Notes: generated by a model not told the origin, from the sequence alone. DNA of 64,000 nt from Gammaproteobacteria bacterium RIFOXYD12_FULL_61_37 (GCA_001801995.1 MGZB01000001.1:1-64000), one strand, 5' to 3'; positions 44,630-57,985 are shown, counted from the stretch's first letter. Numbers and translations: made by a program.

Positions 44630-45529
44630 ATGGCAAAGCGTGAATATTCCTTCTATCCGGGCTGTTCCTCCCAGAAGGGTGCATCCTCATCCAACTATCT
44701 GGTCTCCGTCCAGACCCTGTGCGAAGAGCTCGATATCAAGCTCAACGAGATTCCGGACTGGAACTGCTGTGCAGCCTCCATCGGATACGGCGGCGGTGGG
44801 GTATTGCCCCGCCTGACTCTTTCCGCCCGCAACATTGCCCTTTCCGAGCAGCATAACGCCGGTCAGGACATCGTAGCCACCTGCGCCGCCTGCTGGCTAG
44901 CCACCCGCGAAGCCGCCGAGCGATTCAAGCACGACGGCGGGCTGATGGCTGAGGCCAGCCAGGCTTTGGCCGAAACGGGGCTCAAGCTCAACAACACTAC
45001 GCCCATCAAGCACATGGCTGAAGTCCTCGTGCAGGACATCGGCTATGCCGAGATCGGTGCCAAGGTCAAGAAGCCCCTGGAAGGTCTAAAGATTGCGGGC
45101 TATGTCGGTTGCCAGACCAACCGTCCCTTCGGTATCGCCGGGGAGTCCTATGAGAATCCCCTCTACCTTGACCGCCTGATCGACACCCTGGGTGCCCAGT
45201 CCATCCCCACCTATGAAAAGAAGGTGCAATGCTGCGGCGGGGCACTCGCCTTCTCCGAGCCGGCGAAATCTCAGGAAATGATCAAGGGCATCATCGAGGC
45301 GGCCTATGACCACGGCGCGGACATGATCGCCACCCCCTGCCCACTCTGTCAGGCCAATGTGGAAATCTATCAGGATCAGATCAATAACACCTACGGCACC
45401 AAATTCAAGATGCCCGTGGTCTATTACTCCAGCCTGATGGCTGTGGCCTTTGGACGCTCGGCCAAGGATGCTGCCCTGGACGGACAGGTAGTCGCCGCCA
45501 AGCAGTTGGAAGAGATCGCCAAGAAATAA
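44630..45529 (+). CDS. hdrB: HdrB-like CCG-domain subunit (Qmo-associated)
   Basis: GAGGAGAAGG precedes the ATG. The 299-residue protein begins REYSFYPGCSSQKGASSSNY and carries the cysteine-rich CCG signatures twice: DWNCCAAS with CAACW, and VQCCGGAL with CPLC. These hold the non-cubane 4Fe-4S centres of HdrB. In methanogens HdrB is the disulfide reductase site; here the redox partner is unknown. It ends the operon and is followed by an intrinsic terminator. Confidence 0.9.
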   Translation: MAKREYSFYPGCSSQKGASSSNYLVSVQTLCEELDIKLNEIPDWNCCAASIGYGGGGVLPRLTLSARNIALSEQHNAGQDIVATCAACWLATREAAERFKHDGGLMAEASQALAETGLKLNNTTPIKHMAEVLVQDIGYAEIGAKVKKPLEGLKIAGYVGCQTNRPFGIAGESYENPLYLDRLIDTLGAQSIPTYEKKVQCCGGALAFSEPAKSQEMIKGIIEAAYDHGADMIATPCPLCQANVEIYQDQINNTYGTKFKMPVVYYSSLMAVAFGRSAKDAALDGQVVAAKQLEEIAKK

Positions 45530-45550
45530 CAAACTCTTCGCAGTCTCTTA

Positions 45551-45580
45551 AAAAAAGGCCTTCGCATGAGGGCCTTTTTT
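45551..45580 (+). terminator. Intrinsic terminator of the qmo-hdr operon
   Basis: AAAAAAGGCC and GGCCTTTTTT pair around a 10-nt loop, 21 bp after the hdrB-like stop. The structure is symmetrical and could also end the convergent dehydrogenase transcript. Confidence 0.88.
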
Positions 45581-45623
45581 ATTCCATCTCAATCTCCCTG
45601 GCGAAGATCACTTAGAGGGATGA

Positions 45624-46484
45624 TCAACCAAGGTTTACCGCCTCATAGAGGGCCGAGTAATCCTGATCCGCAAACCCGGCTGCACGACCGTCCTCAAAGA
45701 TGGCGAGCATGCTGTCGAGCAGGCGGCGGTCGATGCCGCTGGTCTCCGCAACCTGGGCAAAGAGGGCTGTATCCTTGATCAGGTGCTTGAGGGGGAAATT
45801 GGGATTGCCGTAGCTGTGGGCCAGATACTTGTCAAGCTTCTTATCGAAGGTGGGGGCGTAAAGAGCGCTCTTCCGCAACAGTTCCATAAACTGTTCTACG
45901 GCCACGCCCTCGGTACGCACCAGACTCAAGCTAAGGGCGAAGCCCGTGGTCAGGGATGCGATGAGCTGATTCATGGCGAGCTTGAGGGCGGCACCCTGAC
46001 CCAGGGTGCCGATATGCCGAGGATCAGTGCCAAGTGATAGCAGGACAGGCAGACAGTCGCGGAAGACCTCACTGGACCCGCCGGCCATGATGATCAGGCT
46101 CCCACGCAACGCCTCCGGGACGCTGCCCAATACCGGCGCCTCCAGGTACCTTGCCCCGGCTGCCTCCAGGCGGGCAGCGAGGGCGCGGCTCTCTCGGGGA
46201 GCAATGGTTCCCATCTGTATCAGGGTCTTTCCGGGCAATGCCCATTGAGCCTCGGCTGAGAAAAGAACGGCCTCGATAGCGGCCAGGTCGCTCAGGGCCA
46301 GAAGGATGAAATCGGCCCCAGCCATGGCACCAGCAGCGCTCCCGTCCACGGGAATCCCCTCCCCTGCCAGGGGGGCGGAACGGCTCGGGTCCCGGTTCCA
46401 GACGCAGATGTCATGCCCAGTTTCCTTCAGGCGGCGAGCGATGGCGGCTCCCAGCAGCCCGGTTCCGAGCAGGGCAAGCCTCAT
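45624..46484 (-). CDS. NAD(P)-dependent 3-hydroxyisobutyrate-dehydrogenase-like oxidoreductase
   Basis: The 286-residue protein has the beta-hydroxyacid dehydrogenase N-terminus (RLALLGTGLLGAAIARRLKETGH), the substrate block YLEAPVLGSVPEALRGSL and the catalytic-lysine helix GAALKLAMNQLIASL. The lysine (K in AALKLAMNQ) is present. The closest well-known groups are GLYR1/glyoxylate-succinic semialdehyde reductases and 3-hydroxyisobutyrate dehydrogenase. The start lies four bases after the stop of the small membrane-protein gene, so it is the last gene of the hemE operon. Confidence 0.88.
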   Translation of the reverse strand: MRLALLGTGLLGAAIARRLKETGHDICVWNRDPSRSAPLAGEGIPVDGSAAGAMAGADFILLALSDLAAIEAVLFSAEAQWALPGKTLIQMGTIAPRESRALAARLEAAGARYLEAPVLGSVPEALRGSLIIMAGGSSEVFRDCLPVLLSLGTDPRHIGTLGQGAALKLAMNQLIASLTTGFALSLSLVRTEGVAVEQFMELLRKSALYAPTFDKKLDKYLAHSYGNPNFPLKHLIKDTALFAQVAETSGIDRRLLDSMLAIFEDGRAAGFADQDYSALYEAVNLG

Positions 46485-46488
46485 GAGA

Positions 46489-46791
46489 TCAAAGGATTAC
46501 CCGGAAGGCCTGTTGATAAAGGTCGCCAATCAGGGGAAGGGGCTTCTGCTCTCCCCGAATCGCAGTAACAAGACCCAGCACCCAGAAGGCAAACAGAACA
46601 AGACTCAGCATCCACCCAATAACGGGGATGATGGAAAAGACCAATGCGGTCAGCATCGGCCCCAGCATCTGGCGCAGGTGAAAGGCGCCCAGGGAGGTCT
46701 TGTTGCCGAGGTGCAGGACCAGGGCGATGACCCAGCCGATCAGGGTCAGGTAGGCAATGATGGCGATGGTTCTTCCGTCGATGGCGCTCAT
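46489..46791 (-). CDS. Small DUF4870-like membrane protein
   Basis: GGAGGAAG precedes the ATG. The 100-residue protein has three hydrophobic segments (IAIIAYLTLIGWVIALVLHL; LTALVFSIIPVIGWML; VLFAFWVLGLVTAI) with FHLRQMLGPML between the first and second, the pattern of the DUF4870/Tic20-like small membrane proteins. Function unknown. It lies 21 bp after hemE and is apparently co-transcribed. Confidence 0.75.
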   Translation of the reverse strand: MSAIDGRTIAIIAYLTLIGWVIALVLHLGNKTSLGAFHLRQMLGPMLTALVFSIIPVIGWMLSLVLFAFWVLGLVTAIRGEQKPLPLIGDLYQQAFRVIL

Positions 46792-46812
46792 GTCTTCTTC
46801 CTCCGGTGGTGG

Positions 46813-47877
46813 TCAAGGGTGATAGGGCGCACTCAACTCATGCACGGCCTCAATGAAGGCCCCGGCGCGCTCGGGGTCGATATTGGGGTGAATGCCGTGG
46901 CCCAGATTGAAGACATGGCCCGCGCCCTGGCCGAACCCCTCCAGGATGGTGGCCACCTCCTGCCGGATGCGTTGCGGCGAGGCGTAGAGCAGGCAGGGGT
47001 CCATGTTGCCCTGGAGGGCGACCAAGCCGCCGACGCGGGCTCGCGCCAGGGCGATGTCGCTGGTCCAGTCCAGGCCGAGGGCATCGCAGCCGGTATCGGC
47101 CATGATCTCCAGCCACTCGCCGCCACCCTTGGTGAAGAGGATGACGGGCACCTTGCGGCCCTCGCTCTCGCGGGTCAGGCCCCGGAGTATGAGTTCCATG
47201 TAGGCGAGGGAGAATTCGCGGTAGTCGCGAGGCGTCAGGACGCCGCCCCAGGTGTCGAAGATCATGACGGCCTGGGCACCGGCGGCGATCTGGGCATTGA
47301 GATAGGCGGTAACGGCGGTTGCGGTCTTGGTCAGCAGTTCATGCATGAGATCGGGGCGGTCGAACATCATGCCCTTGACCTTGGCGAAGTGCTTGGTCGA
47401 TCCCCCCTCGACCATGTAGGTGGCCAGGGTCCAGGGGCTGCCGGCAAAGCCGATCAGCGGTACGCGACCGTTCAACTCGCGGCGGATGGTACGGACTGCG
47501 TCCATGACATAGCCGAGGTCGTCTTCGGGGTCGGGGATACCGAGGGCCTTGACGGCGGCCTCGTCCTGAACGGGATGTTTGAATCTCGGGCCTTCCCCTT
47601 CCTCGAAGTAGAGGCCCAGACCCATGGCGTCCGGCACGGTGAGGATGTCCGAGAAGAGGATAGCAGCGTCGAGCGGAAAGCGGTCGAGGGGCTGAAGGGT
47701 CACCTCGCAGGCCAGTTCGGGGTTCTGGCACAGATCCATGAAGCTTCCCGCCTTCTCCCGCGTGGCGCGATACTCCGGCAGATAGCGGCCCGCCTGGCGC
47801 ATCATCCAGACCGGCGTGACATCGACGGGTTGGCGCAACAGGGCTCGCAGCAGGCGGTCGTTTTTCAGCTCGGACAC
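46813..47877 (-). CDS. hemE: Uroporphyrinogen decarboxylase
   Basis: The start is GTG, preceded by GAGGTGA. The 354-residue protein has the family signature [47 protein letters not shown] and [12 protein letters not shown]. It decarboxylates uroporphyrinogen III to coproporphyrinogen III in heme synthesis. A hemE near gltBD and aroB is a conserved gammaproteobacterial arrangement. Confidence 0.97.
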   Translation of the reverse strand: MSELKNDRLLRALLRQPVDVTPVWMMRQAGRYLPEYRATREKAGSFMDLCQNPELACEVTLQPLDRFPLDAAILFSDILTVPDAMGLGLYFEEGEGPRFKHPVQDEAAVKALGIPDPEDDLGYVMDAVRTIRRELNGRVPLIGFAGSPWTLATYMVEGGSTKHFAKVKGMMFDRPDLMHELLTKTATAVTAYLNAQIAAGAQAVMIFDTWGGVLTPRDYREFSLAYMELILRGLTRESEGRKVPVILFTKGGGEWLEIMADTGCDALGLDWTSDIALARARVGGLVALQGNMDPCLLYASPQRIRQEVATILEGFGQGAGHVFNLGHGIHPNIDPERAGAFIEAVHELSAPYHP

Positions 47878-47929
47878 TGGGTCACCTCAAGGAATTGGAT
47901 CGGCAAACTTCGGATTTTACAGGTTCGCA

Positions 47930-49795
<1,866 letters not shown>

Positions 49796-49862
49796 GGCAT
49801 CAAGGTCTCCAGCCGTCTCTCAAGGGTGCGATGTTATCTTGTCGGTTGCGGATATCCGCCTC

Positions 49863-49891
49863 GTAGGGGCGGGTTTCAAACCTGCCGCTAC
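49863..49891. repeat. REP-like palindrome (GTAGGGGCGGG type)
   Basis: GTAGGGGCGGGTTT and AACCTGCCGCTAC are near-complementary around a short loop, forming a 29-nt hairpin in the gltD-diguanylate cyclase gap. Similar GTAGGGGCGGGTTT palindromes occur scattered in many bacterial genomes. Confidence 0.7.
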
Positions 49892-49930
49892 TGGCGGTCG
49901 AAGCTAATCCGGGTCCGCCTTCCCGGTACC

Positions 49931-51385
49931 TCACCTCGGCAGGTTGGTTTCTCCCATCAAATAGAGATCAACCGCATGGGCGCACTGCCTGCCCTCGCGG
50001 ATGGCCCAGACCACCAGGGACTGACCACGGCGCATATCCCCGGCGGCGAAGACGCCATCGATGGATGTCCGGTAGGCATTGTCTCCCTCGGTGCCTCCCC
50101 TGACATTGCCGCGCCCGTCCAGCTCCACGCCCAGTTGTTTCAACAGCCCTTCATGCACCGGGTGCAGGAAGCCCATGGCCAGGGTCACCAGATCGCAGGG
50201 GATCTCGAACTCGGAACCCGCAACCTCCGACATGGACCAGCGGCCTTTGTCATCCTTGCTCCACTCAACCTTGATGCATTGAGCGGCACGGACGTTGCCC
50301 TGACCATCGCCGAGGAATGCCTTGGTGGCAATCTCCCACATGCGCTCGCAGCCCTCCTCCTGGGAAGAGGAGGTACGCATCTTATTGGGCCAGTCGGGCC
50401 AGGTTATCTCCTTGTCTTCCTTCTCGGGAGGACGGGGCAGGATTTCGATCTGAGTAACGGACTTGGCCCCGTGGCGATTCGAAGTGCCGATGCAGTCGGA
50501 ACCGGTGTCGCCGCCGCCGATCACCAGCACCCGCTTGCCGGCCGCGCTGATGAAGGCGTCTTCCGGGATGTCGTCGCCCTGGACCCGGCGGCTACTGGTC
50601 CGCAGAAAATCCATGGCGTAATGGACGCCCTTAAGGTCTCGCCCTGGAACTTCCAGATCACGGGCGGCCTCCGAGCCACCGGTAAGGACCAGGGCATCAT
50701 GGTCCCGCAACAACCGATCAGCAGGAATATCGACGCCGATGTGGGTGCTGACGCGGAACTCGACCCCCTCGGCGCGCATCTGGGTCATGCGGCGGTCGAT
50801 GATCTGCTTGTCCAGCTTGAAATCGGGAATGCCGTAACGCAACAAGCCGCCGATGCGATTCTGCTTTTCGAACACCACCACCGTATGACCGGCGCGGGCC
50901 AATTGCTGGGCGCAAGCCATACCAGAAGGTCCGGAGCCGACGATGGCGACCCGCTTGCCGGTTTTGTGCCTGGCGATCTGGGGGCGAATCCAGCCCTCCT
51001 CCCAGGCCCGCTCGATGATGCTGTACTCGATGGTCTTGATGGTTACGGGGGCATCATCGATGTTGAGGGTGCATGCCGCTTCGCAGGGGGCGGGGCAGAT
51101 GCGGCCAGTAAACTCGGGGAAGTTGTTGGTGGAGTGCAGCACCTCGATCGCCGAGCGCCAGTCTCCCCGATAGATCAGGTCGTTCCAGTCCGGAATGATG
51201 TTGTTGACCGGACAGCCGCTGTGGCAGAAAGGGATGCCGCAATCCATGCAACGGGCTCCCTGGCGGCCAAGGGTCTCCTGGTCCAGGGGAATGACAAACT
51301 CCTTGTAATGGGTCACCCGGTCGGAGGCCGGGGCATAGCTACGGTCCTGACGCGAAAATTCCATGAAACCGGTTGGCTTGCCCAT
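49931..51385 (-). CDS. gltD: Glutamate synthase small (beta) subunit
   Basis: The 484-residue protein begins [18 protein letters not shown] and has the N-terminal Fe-S region ([31 protein letters not shown]), an FAD-binding motif ([18 protein letters not shown]) and an NADPH-binding motif ([16 protein letters not shown]). It feeds electrons from NADPH to GltB. It starts 2 bp after the gltB stop, with GGGGGGAA as the ribosome binding site, so the two subunits are co-translated. Confidence 0.96.
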   Translation of the reverse strand: MGKPTGFMEFSRQDRSYAPASDRVTHYKEFVIPLDQETLGRQGARCMDCGIPFCHSGCPVNNIIPDWNDLIYRGDWRSAIEVLHSTNNFPEFTGRICPAPCEAACTLNIDDAPVTIKTIEYSIIERAWEEGWIRPQIARHKTGKRVAIVGSGPSGMACAQQLARAGHTVVVFEKQNRIGGLLRYGIPDFKLDKQIIDRRMTQMRAEGVEFRVSTHIGVDIPADRLLRDHDALVLTGGSEAARDLEVPGRDLKGVHYAMDFLRTSSRRVQGDDIPEDAFISAAGKRVLVIGGGDTGSDCIGTSNRHGAKSVTQIEILPRPPEKEDKEITWPDWPNKMRTSSSQEEGCERMWEIATKAFLGDGQGNVRAAQCIKVEWSKDDKGRWSMSEVAGSEFEIPCDLVTLAMGFLHPVHEGLLKQLGVELDGRGNVRGGTEGDNAYRTSIDGVFAAGDMRRGQSLVVWAIREGRQCAHAVDLYLMGETNLPR

Positions 51386-51387
51386 GA

Positions 51388-54300
51388 TCAGATTCCCCCC
51401 TTCGCGGCTTCAGCGCCCTTGGCCGTCTGCCGCGCCAGCATCTCATGCAGCGCGCGCCGGTAATCCACGGGCATCACTTTGACAAACTTCGGCAAATACA
51501 CCGCCCAGTTTTCCAGAATGCGCTGGGCCACGGGGCTGTTGGTATAACGGGCGTGGTTCTCGATCAACCGGCGCAGACGGGTGGCGTCGAAGCGGGTCAT
51601 ATCATGGATCACATCGATCCGGCCATGGGCCTCCAGGTCGCCGCCCTCATGCTCCAGCTCCTCCAGTGCCCTGTCCTCTGCCTCGATGGGTTCCAGTTCG
51701 ACCATGGACAGGTTGCAGCGCTGTTCGAAGTCGCCCGCCTCGTCGAGTACGTAGGCAATACCGCCGGACATGCCGGCAGCAAAGTTGCGCCCCGTGGCCC
51801 CCATGCAGACCACGATGCCGCCGGTCATGTATTCGCATCCGTGATCGCCGACGCCCTCCACTACCGCCGTGGCGCCGGAGTTGCGGACGCAGAAGCGTTC
51901 GCCCGCCACGCCCCGGAAATAACATTCCCCAGCGATGGCGCCGTAGAGGACGGTATTGCCGACGATGATGTTCTCCTCGGCCTTGCCGGTGGCCGATCCC
52001 TCCGGCGGATAGATGACGAGACGGCCGCCGGAGAGGCCCTTGCCGACGTAGTCGTTACCCTCCCCGGCAAGTTCGATGGTCACGCCCTTCGCCACCCAGG
52101 CGCCGAATGATTGTCCGGCGGTGCCCTTGGCCTTGATGTAGATGCTGTCCTCGGGTAATCCGGCGTGGCCGTAACGCTCGGCAACGCGGCCCGACAGCAG
52201 GGCGCCGAAGGTCCTGTTGTAATTGTGGATGCCGATCTCGATCCGCACCGGCTCGCCCCGCTCCAGCGCGGGCTGGGCCTGCCTGATCAGCTCATGATCC
52301 AGCGCCTTGTCCAGTCCGTGGTCCTGGGCCTCGCAGTTATGGACGGCAACGCCCTCCGCCGACAGGGGCTTGTGCAAGACGCGACTGAAGTCGAGACCCT
52401 TGGCCTTCCAGTGATCGATGGCACGGCGCATGTCGAGCCGGTCGCTCTGGCCGGTCATCTCGGCGAAGGTGCGGAATCCCAGCTTTGCCATCAACCGGCG
52501 CGTCTCCTCGGCGACGAAGAAGAAATAGTTGATGACGTGCTCGGGCTTACCCGTGAAGCGCTTGCGCAGTTCGGGGTCCTGGGTGGCAACGCCGACCGGA
52601 CAGGTATTCAGGTGACACTTGCGCATCATGATGCAGCCGACGGTGATCAGTGGCGCGGTGGCGAATCCGATCTCGTCGGCCCCCAGCAGGGCGGCGATGA
52701 CCACGTCGCGGCCGGTGCGGATGCCACCGTCCGCCTGTACGCAGATGCGGGTGCGCAGCCTGTTCAGCACCAGCGTTTGATGGGTCTCGGCCAGGCCGAT
52801 CTCCCAGGGGCTGCCGGCGTGCTTGATCGAAGTCAGGGGCGAGGCGCCGGTGCCGCCTTCGTAACCGGAGATGGTGACATGATCGGCGTGGGCCTTGGAA
52901 ACACCTGCGGCAACCGTGCCGACGCCTACCTCGGATACCAGCTTGACCGAGATGCGCGCCCTGGGGTTGACATTCTTCAGGTCGTGGATGAGCTGGGCCA
53001 GATCCTCGATGGAGTAGATGTCGTGGTGCGGCGGCGGTGAAATCAGGCCAACGCCGGGGGTGGAGTGACGCACCCTGGCGATCTGGGCATTGACCTTGTG
53101 GCCGGGAAGCTGGCCGCCCTCACCGGGCTTTGCGCCCTGTGCCATCTTGATCTGGAGGTCGTCGGCGTTGACCAGGTATTCGGTTGTGACGCCGAAACGC
53201 CCCGAGGCCACTTGCTTGATGGCGGAGCGTTCCGGGTTCTTCGATCCATCGGGCAAGGGATTGAAACGCTCGGGCTCCTCGCCGCCTTCGCCGGTATTGG
53301 ATTTGCCGCCGATGGTGTTCATCGCCCTGGCCAGGGTGGAATGGGCCTCGTAGGAGATGCTGCCGAAGGACATGGCGCCTGTAACGAAACGCTTGACGAT
53401 TTCCTTTGCGGATTCCACCTCGTCGAGGGGGATTTCCTGGCTGGCGAACTTGAACTCGAACAACCCGCGCAGGGTGAGCAGCCGCTCAGTCTGTTCATCG
53501 ATCTCACGAGAGAATTCCTCGAATGAATTCCAGTCGTTTGCGCGGGTGGCGTGCTGTAATTTGGCGATGGTATGGGACGTCCATACATGGTTCTCGCCCC
53601 GGATGCGATAGGCGTAATCGCCCCCCGCCGCCAAGGCGTTGCGATAGATGGGGGCATCGCCATAGGCGTCCTGGTGCCAGCGCAGGGCCTCCTCGGCGAC
53701 TTCACGCAGCCCCACGCCTTCGATTGTCGTGGCCGTGCCTGTGAAGAACTTGGCGGTGAATTCGCTGGAAAGGCCCACGGCATCGAAGATCTGGGCGCCG
53801 CAGTATGATTGGTAGGTAGAGATGCCCATCTTGGACATCACCTTGAGCAGACCCTTATCGACGGCCTTGATGTAGCGCCAATGCAGATCCTCCTCCTCGA
53901 CATCGGGCCAGTGCTGGCGCCGCATGTGGGAGAGGGTTTCGAAGGCCAGGTAGGGGTTGATCGCCTCGGCCCCGTAACCCGCCAGCACCGCGAAGTGATG
54001 CACCTCGCGGGCGGCGCCGGTCTCGACCACCAGCCCGGAAGAGGTACGCAGCCCGGCGCGGACCAAATGGTGATGCACCGCCGAAGTAGCCAGCAATGCC
54101 GGGATAGCGATGTTGTCCGCATCGACATTGCGATCGGAGAGAATCAGGATGTTATGGCCGTCCCTGACTGCCTTCTCCGCCTCCTGACAGAGTTTCTCAA
54201 GGGCGGCTTCCATGCCCTCGGCGCCATCCCGTGCCGGGTAACAGATGTTCGCCGTGTAGGTGCTGAAGGCGCCGTTGGTCAGGCTGCCGATGCAACGGAC

Positions 54301-56028
54301 ACGGGCCAGCGAGGTGTTGGTAATGACCGGCTGGGAGACTTCCAGACGCTTGTGATTGCCTGCCTCGTCCACTCCCAGCAGGTTGGGGCGCGGTCCGATC
54401 AGGGATACCAGCGACATGACCAGTTCCTCGCGGATCGGGTCGATGGGAGGATTGGTGACCTGGGCGAAGTTCTGCTTGAAGTAATTGAACAGGGGCTTGG
54501 CCTGATTGGAGAGCACGGCCGGTGGATTGTCGGCACCCATGGAGCCGATTGCCTCCTGGCCCGTGGCAGCCATGGGAATCATCAGGAACTTGATGTCTTC
54601 CTGGGTATAGCCGAAGGCCTGCTGGCGGTCGAGCAGCGTGGCCTCATCCGGGGGCATGGGTGCAACCGTCGAGGGCAGATGACGCAGCCGTATCTGGGTT
54701 TGATCGAGCCATTGCTGATAGGGCTTGGCCGAGGCCAACTGGTGCTTGATCTCCGCGTCGTCGATGATGCGGCCCTGCTCCAGGTCGATGAGAAACATCT
54801 TGCCCGGCTGGAGCCGCCATTTCTTGATGATCTTTTCTTCGGGGATCTCCAACACGCCCATCTCGGAGGCCATGACCACCAGATCATCTTCGGTAATGAG
54901 ATAGCGTGCCGGGCGCAGGCCGTTGCGATCAAGCGTGGCGCCGATCTGACGGCCGTCGGTGAAGGCCACTGCCGCGGGGCCGTCCCAGGGCTCCATCAGG
55001 GCCGCGTGGTATTCGTAGAAGGCGCGGCGCTCCGCGTCCATCAAGGGATTACCGGCCCAGGCCTCGGGGATCAGCATCATCATGGCGTGGGCCAGGGGAT
55101 AACCGCCCGCCACCAGCAATTCCAAGGCGTTGTCGAAACAGGCCGAGTCGGACTGTCCTTCAGTGATCAAGGGCCAAACCTTGTCCATGTCCTCGCCAAG
55201 GACCTTGGAGGCCATGGTCGCCCGGCGCGCGGCCATCCAGTTGAGATTGCCGCGCAGGGTATTGATCTCGCCGTTGTGGGCGATCATCCGGAAGGGGTGA
55301 GCCAGATTCCAGGTAGGAAAAGTGTTGGTAGAGAAACGCTGATGCACCAGCGCCAGCGCCGACACCATGCGTTCGTCGCTCAAGTCGCGGTAATACTCAT
55401 CGACCTGGCTCGCCAGCAGCATCCCCTTGTAGACCAGCACCCTGGAGGAAAGGGACGTGAAGTAGAAAAAGCCGCGCTGCGGGATGCTGGATTCACGAAC
55501 GCCGTTTTCGATCTGCTTGCGGATAACGAAGAGTTTGCGTTCGAAGGCGTCCTGCCCGGATACACCAGGCCCTTTCCCGATGAACACCTGACGGATCACC
55601 GGTTCAGTGGGGAGCACGCTCTCGCCAAGACCGCTGTTATCGACCGGCACATCGCGCCAGCCAAGGATGGGTTGACCCTCCGCGGCGGCAATGCGGCCGA
55701 TGATGGCCTCGCATTCAGCGCGATCGGTGGCATCGCGGGGCAGGAACAGCATGCCGACCGCATAGGCGCCGGGCTCGGGCAGGTCGAAACCAACCACGGA
55801 ACGCAGGAAGGCGTCCGGGAGTTGCAACAGGATGCCAGCGCCATCTCCCGCCTTGGGGTCCGCGCCGACGGCACCGCGATGGGTAAGGCGCGCCAGAATG
55901 GCGAGGCCCTGCCGGACGATATGGTGACTTTTTTTACCTTTTATGTGGGCCACGAAGCCAACACCGCAGGCGTCATGTTCGTTGGCCGGATCGTACAGCC
56001 CCTGTGCGGGCGGCAACCCTAGACTCAT
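51388..56028 (-). CDS. gltB: Glutamate synthase large (alpha) subunit
   Basis: The 1546-residue protein is full length for the family. A short propeptide ends at NEHDA, with the nucleophile cysteine in [12 protein letters not shown] (residue 22). The glutaminase domain covers about 22-430, followed by the central domain, the FMN-binding synthase domain (about 800-1200, with [19 protein letters not shown], in part, and [11 protein letters not shown]), the 3Fe-4S motif [15 protein letters not shown] and the C-terminal GXGXG beta-helix domain ([24 protein letters not shown]). It converts glutamine and 2-oxoglutarate to two glutamates. GAGGAA precedes the ATG. Confidence 0.97.
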   Translation of the reverse strand: MSLGLPPAQGLYDPANEHDACGVGFVAHIKGKKSHHIVRQGLAILARLTHRGAVGADPKAGDGAGILLQLPDAFLRSVVGFDLPEPGAYAVGMLFLPRDATDRAECEAIIGRIAAAEGQPILGWRDVPVDNSGLGESVLPTEPVIRQVFIGKGPGVSGQDAFERKLFVIRKQIENGVRESSIPQRGFFYFTSLSSRVLVYKGMLLASQVDEYYRDLSDERMVSALALVHQRFSTNTFPTWNLAHPFRMIAHNGEINTLRGNLNWMAARRATMASKVLGEDMDKVWPLITEGQSDSACFDNALELLVAGGYPLAHAMMMLIPEAWAGNPLMDAERRAFYEYHAALMEPWDGPAAVAFTDGRQIGATLDRNGLRPARYLITEDDLVVMASEMGVLEIPEEKIIKKWRLQPGKMFLIDLEQGRIIDDAEIKHQLASAKPYQQWLDQTQIRLRHLPSTVAPMPPDEATLLDRQQAFGYTQEDIKFLMIPMAATGQEAIGSMGADNPPAVLSNQAKPLFNYFKQNFAQVTNPPIDPIREELVMSLVSLIGPRPNLLGVDEAGNHKRLEVSQPVITNTSLARVRCIGSLTNGAFSTYTANICYPARDGAEGMEAALEKLCQEAEKAVRDGHNILILSDRNVDADNIAIPALLATSAVHHHLVRAGLRTSSGLVVETGAAREVHHFAVLAGYGAEAINPYLAFETLSHMRRQHWPDVEEEDLHWRYIKAVDKGLLKVMSKMGISTYQSYCGAQIFDAVGLSSEFTAKFFTGTATTIEGVGLREVAEEALRWHQDAYGDAPIYRNALAAGGDYAYRIRGENHVWTSHTIAKLQHATRANDWNSFEEFSREIDEQTERLLTLRGLFEFKFASQEIPLDEVESAKEIVKRFVTGAMSFGSISYEAHSTLARAMNTIGGKSNTGEGGEEPERFNPLPDGSKNPERSAIKQVASGRFGVTTEYLVNADDLQIKMAQGAKPGEGGQLPGHKVNAQIARVRHSTPGVGLISPPPHHDIYSIEDLAQLIHDLKNVNPRARISVKLVSEVGVGTVAAGVSKAHADHVTISGYEGGTGASPLTSIKHAGSPWEIGLAETHQTLVLNRLRTRICVQADGGIRTGRDVVIAALLGADEIGFATAPLITVGCIMMRKCHLNTCPVGVATQDPELRKRFTGKPEHVINYFFFVAEETRRLMAKLGFRTFAEMTGQSDRLDMRRAIDHWKAKGLDFSRVLHKPLSAEGVAVHNCEAQDHGLDKALDHELIRQAQPALERGEPVRIEIGIHNYNRTFGALLSGRVAERYGHAGLPEDSIYIKAKGTAGQSFGAWVAKGVTIELAGEGNDYVGKGLSGGRLVIYPPEGSATGKAEENIIVGNTVLYGAIAGECYFRGVAGERFCVRNSGATAVVEGVGDHGCEYMTGGIVVCMGATGRNFAAGMSGGIAYVLDEAGDFEQRCNLSMVELEPIEAEDRALEELEHEGGDLEAHGRIDVIHDMTRFDATRLRRLIENHARYTNSPVAQRILENWAVYLPKFVKVMPVDYRRALHEMLARQTAKGAEAAKGGI

Positions 56029-56361
56029 CGTATTCCTCGTCTTTAAACCGGGCAGCTGCCCGGTTCAATCTGTGTGGTATTCGAGAACAGCCGGTACTGC
56101 CAAGGCCGGCCTAAAAAAAGAACCCCGTAGCTTATCCGAGTTTCGCCCGGCAGACCAGAAGAACCAAGACAAGGGAAACTCTCGCGGAAGGGACTAGGGA
56201 CGCCTTGATCCTAAAAACCTCTTTTCAACCGCAAAGTACGCAAAAACGGTCTGGTACATCTGTCTGTGCTCCCACCTTCCTGGTATGGGGTGGAATCTGG
56301 ACAAGCCAATGAGTTCCTATGCGTTCCTTGGCGTTCTTTGCGGTTAAACAAGGAATTTAGG
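56029..56361. other. Intergenic region between gltB and aroB, with inverted repeat
   Basis: No supported gene is seen in these 333 bp. AACCGCAAAGTACGC (56227-56241) and GCGTTCTTTGCGGTT (56331-56345) are inverted copies of a common AACCGCAAAG-type intergenic repeat that is often found in proteobacterial genomes. The gltB promoter must lie in the first part of the region (minus strand), but no clear boxes were recognised. Confidence 0.6.
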
Positions 56362-57453
56362 CTAGGCTACGGAATGTCCCAGGGTATCGTTCAGCGCCGG
56401 GAGGTCGAACTGATCGGTGACAACCGCATGACCGATACCTTTCAGCAGGACTAGGCGCAGCTTTCCGTCCATAACCTTTTTATCGACGGCCATGAGTTCA
56501 GAGAACTGCTGGGGGGAGATTTGCGTGGGCGGCTGGCTGGGCAGCCCGGCTTGGTGAATGAGGGCATAGATGCGATCACATTCGTCCTGGCGTATCCATC
56601 CCATCCGGCGGGAAAGATCGGCGGCCATGCAGATGCCGACGGCCACGGCCTCGCCGTGCAGCCATTCGCCGTAGCCCATGCCTGTCTCGATGGCGTGTCC
56701 GAACGTATGGCCCAGATTCAACAGGGCGCGGTTGCCGGCCTCTTTTTCGTCGGAGGCCACGATGGCGGCCTTGTCGGCACAGGATCGTTCGATGGCGTGG
56801 GTCAGAGCCTTGACGTCACGCGACCTCAAGGCATCCATGTGCTCCTCAAGCCAAGCGAAGAATCCGGGGTCATTGATCAGTCCGTATTTGATGACCTCTG
56901 CCAGACCGGCGGAGAGCTGGCGGTCGTCCAGGGTATTGAGGCTGTCCGTGTCGATCAGTACGCAACGGGGCTGATAGAAGGCCCCGATCATGTTCTTGCC
57001 GAGGGGGTGATTGACCCCGGTCTTGCCTCCCACCGACGAGTCCACCTGGGAGAGCAGCGTGGTCGGGACCTGGATGAAGGGAACGCCCCGCTGGTAACAA
57101 GCGGCGGCAAATCCGGTCATGTCGCCGATGACGCCGCCACCCAGGGCGATCAGGCAGCATCCCCTGTCGAACCGGCGTCCTAGCAGGCGGTCGAAGATCC
57201 GGTTGAGGACCTCCAGGGTCTTGTACTGTTCGCCGTCGGGGAGGATGCATTCCTCCACCTGGAGCCCCTCAAGGCAGGCCTTTACCCTGTCCAGATAAAG
57301 GGGGGCGACAGTCTTGTTGGAAACAATCAGCACCTGCCGTGACGGGATGTGCCGACGCAGGAGCCCGGCCTGGCCCAGCAGGCCGGGGCCGATGTAAATG
57401 GGGTAACTTCTTGCGCCGAGGTCGAGGGTCAGTGTCCGGAATGCTTCGTTCAT
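56362..57453 (-). CDS. aroB: 3-dehydroquinate synthase
   Basis: The ATG at 57453 gives 363 residues starting [19 protein letters not shown]; the longer frame overlaps aroK and is rejected. Motifs include NAD-binding [40 protein letters not shown] and the metal ligands in [10 protein letters not shown] and LHGEAVAVG. It makes 3-dehydroquinate in the shikimate pathway. It lies 7 bp after aroK, a standard gammaproteobacterial pair. Confidence 0.96.
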   Translation of the reverse strand: MNEAFRTLTLDLGARSYPIYIGPGLLGQAGLLRRHIPSRQVLIVSNKTVAPLYLDRVKACLEGLQVEECILPDGEQYKTLEVLNRIFDRLLGRRFDRGCCLIALGGGVIGDMTGFAAACYQRGVPFIQVPTTLLSQVDSSVGGKTGVNHPLGKNMIGAFYQPRCVLIDTDSLNTLDDRQLSAGLAEVIKYGLINDPGFFAWLEEHMDALRSRDVKALTHAIERSCADKAAIVASDEKEAGNRALLNLGHTFGHAIETGMGYGEWLHGEAVAVGICMAADLSRRMGWIRQDECDRIYALIHQAGLPSQPPTQISPQQFSELMAVDKKVMDGKLRLVLLKGIGHAVVTDQFDLPALNDTLGHSVA

Positions 57454-57460
57454 CGGGGTC

Positions 57461-57985
57461 TCAATCGCCTTGTTCGATCTGGAGTTTGCGCAGGATTTCA
57501 CGGACCACGGTCGTGGCGGAGCGCTTCTCGGTCGAAATGACTACGTCCGCCGTCTCCCTGTATAGAGGATCGCGAACCTCAAAGAGTTCCTGCAAGCGCC
57601 CCAGCGGGTTCTCGGTCTGGATCAGGGGTCTGTTCCGGTCGTGGCGGGTACGCTCGAATTGCTGTTCCGGGCTGCATTGCAGATAAACAACCATGCCGCG
57701 CGCCGAGAGATTGCGCCGGTTAGCCGGTTCCAGAACGGCGCCGCCCCCCGTAGCCAAGACGATACCCTCCCTCTGGGTCAGAGCATCGATCACGTCCCTC
57801 TCGCGGTCGCGAAACCCCGCCTCGCCCTCGAACTCGAAAATGGTGGGGATGTCCACCCCGGTTCGCCCCTGGATCTCATGATCGCTATCGACGAAATCGA
57901 ACCGAAGCTGCGTGGCCAACAGGCGTCCAATGGTGGTTTTGCCCGCCCCCATGGGGCCTATCAGGAAGATGTTGTTTTTTTGCAT
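57461..57985 (-). CDS. aroK: Shikimate kinase
   Basis: The ATG at 57985 yields 174 residues beginning [21 protein letters not shown], with Walker [10 protein letters not shown]. Shikimate-binding residues are seen in [13 protein letters not shown], and FRDRERDVI and ATGGGAVL follow. The TTG 12 codons upstream is rejected on length. It phosphorylates shikimate with ATP. The gene is downstream of pilQ and upstream of aroB. Confidence 0.96.
   Translation of the reverse strand: MQKNNIFLIGPMGAGKTTIGRLLATQLRFDFVDSDHEIQGRTGVDIPTIFEFEGEAGFRDRERDVIDALTQREGIVLATGGGAVLEPANRRNLSARGMVVYLQCSPEQQFERTRHDRNRPLIQTENPLGRLQELFEVRDPLYRETADVVISTEKRSATTVVREILRKLQIEQGD

Noticed and set aside
40459-45529. Possible sHdr lipoate-dependent sulfur oxidation cluster
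   Set aside because: The gene set lacks lipoate-binding protein and the second hdrB/C copies of sHdr loci, and the HdrA-like proteins have the lengths and domain order of QmoA and QmoB.
53809-56022. 737-codon plus-strand frame inside gltB
   Set aside because: The minus strand encodes an intact, fully recognisable GltB over the same bases.
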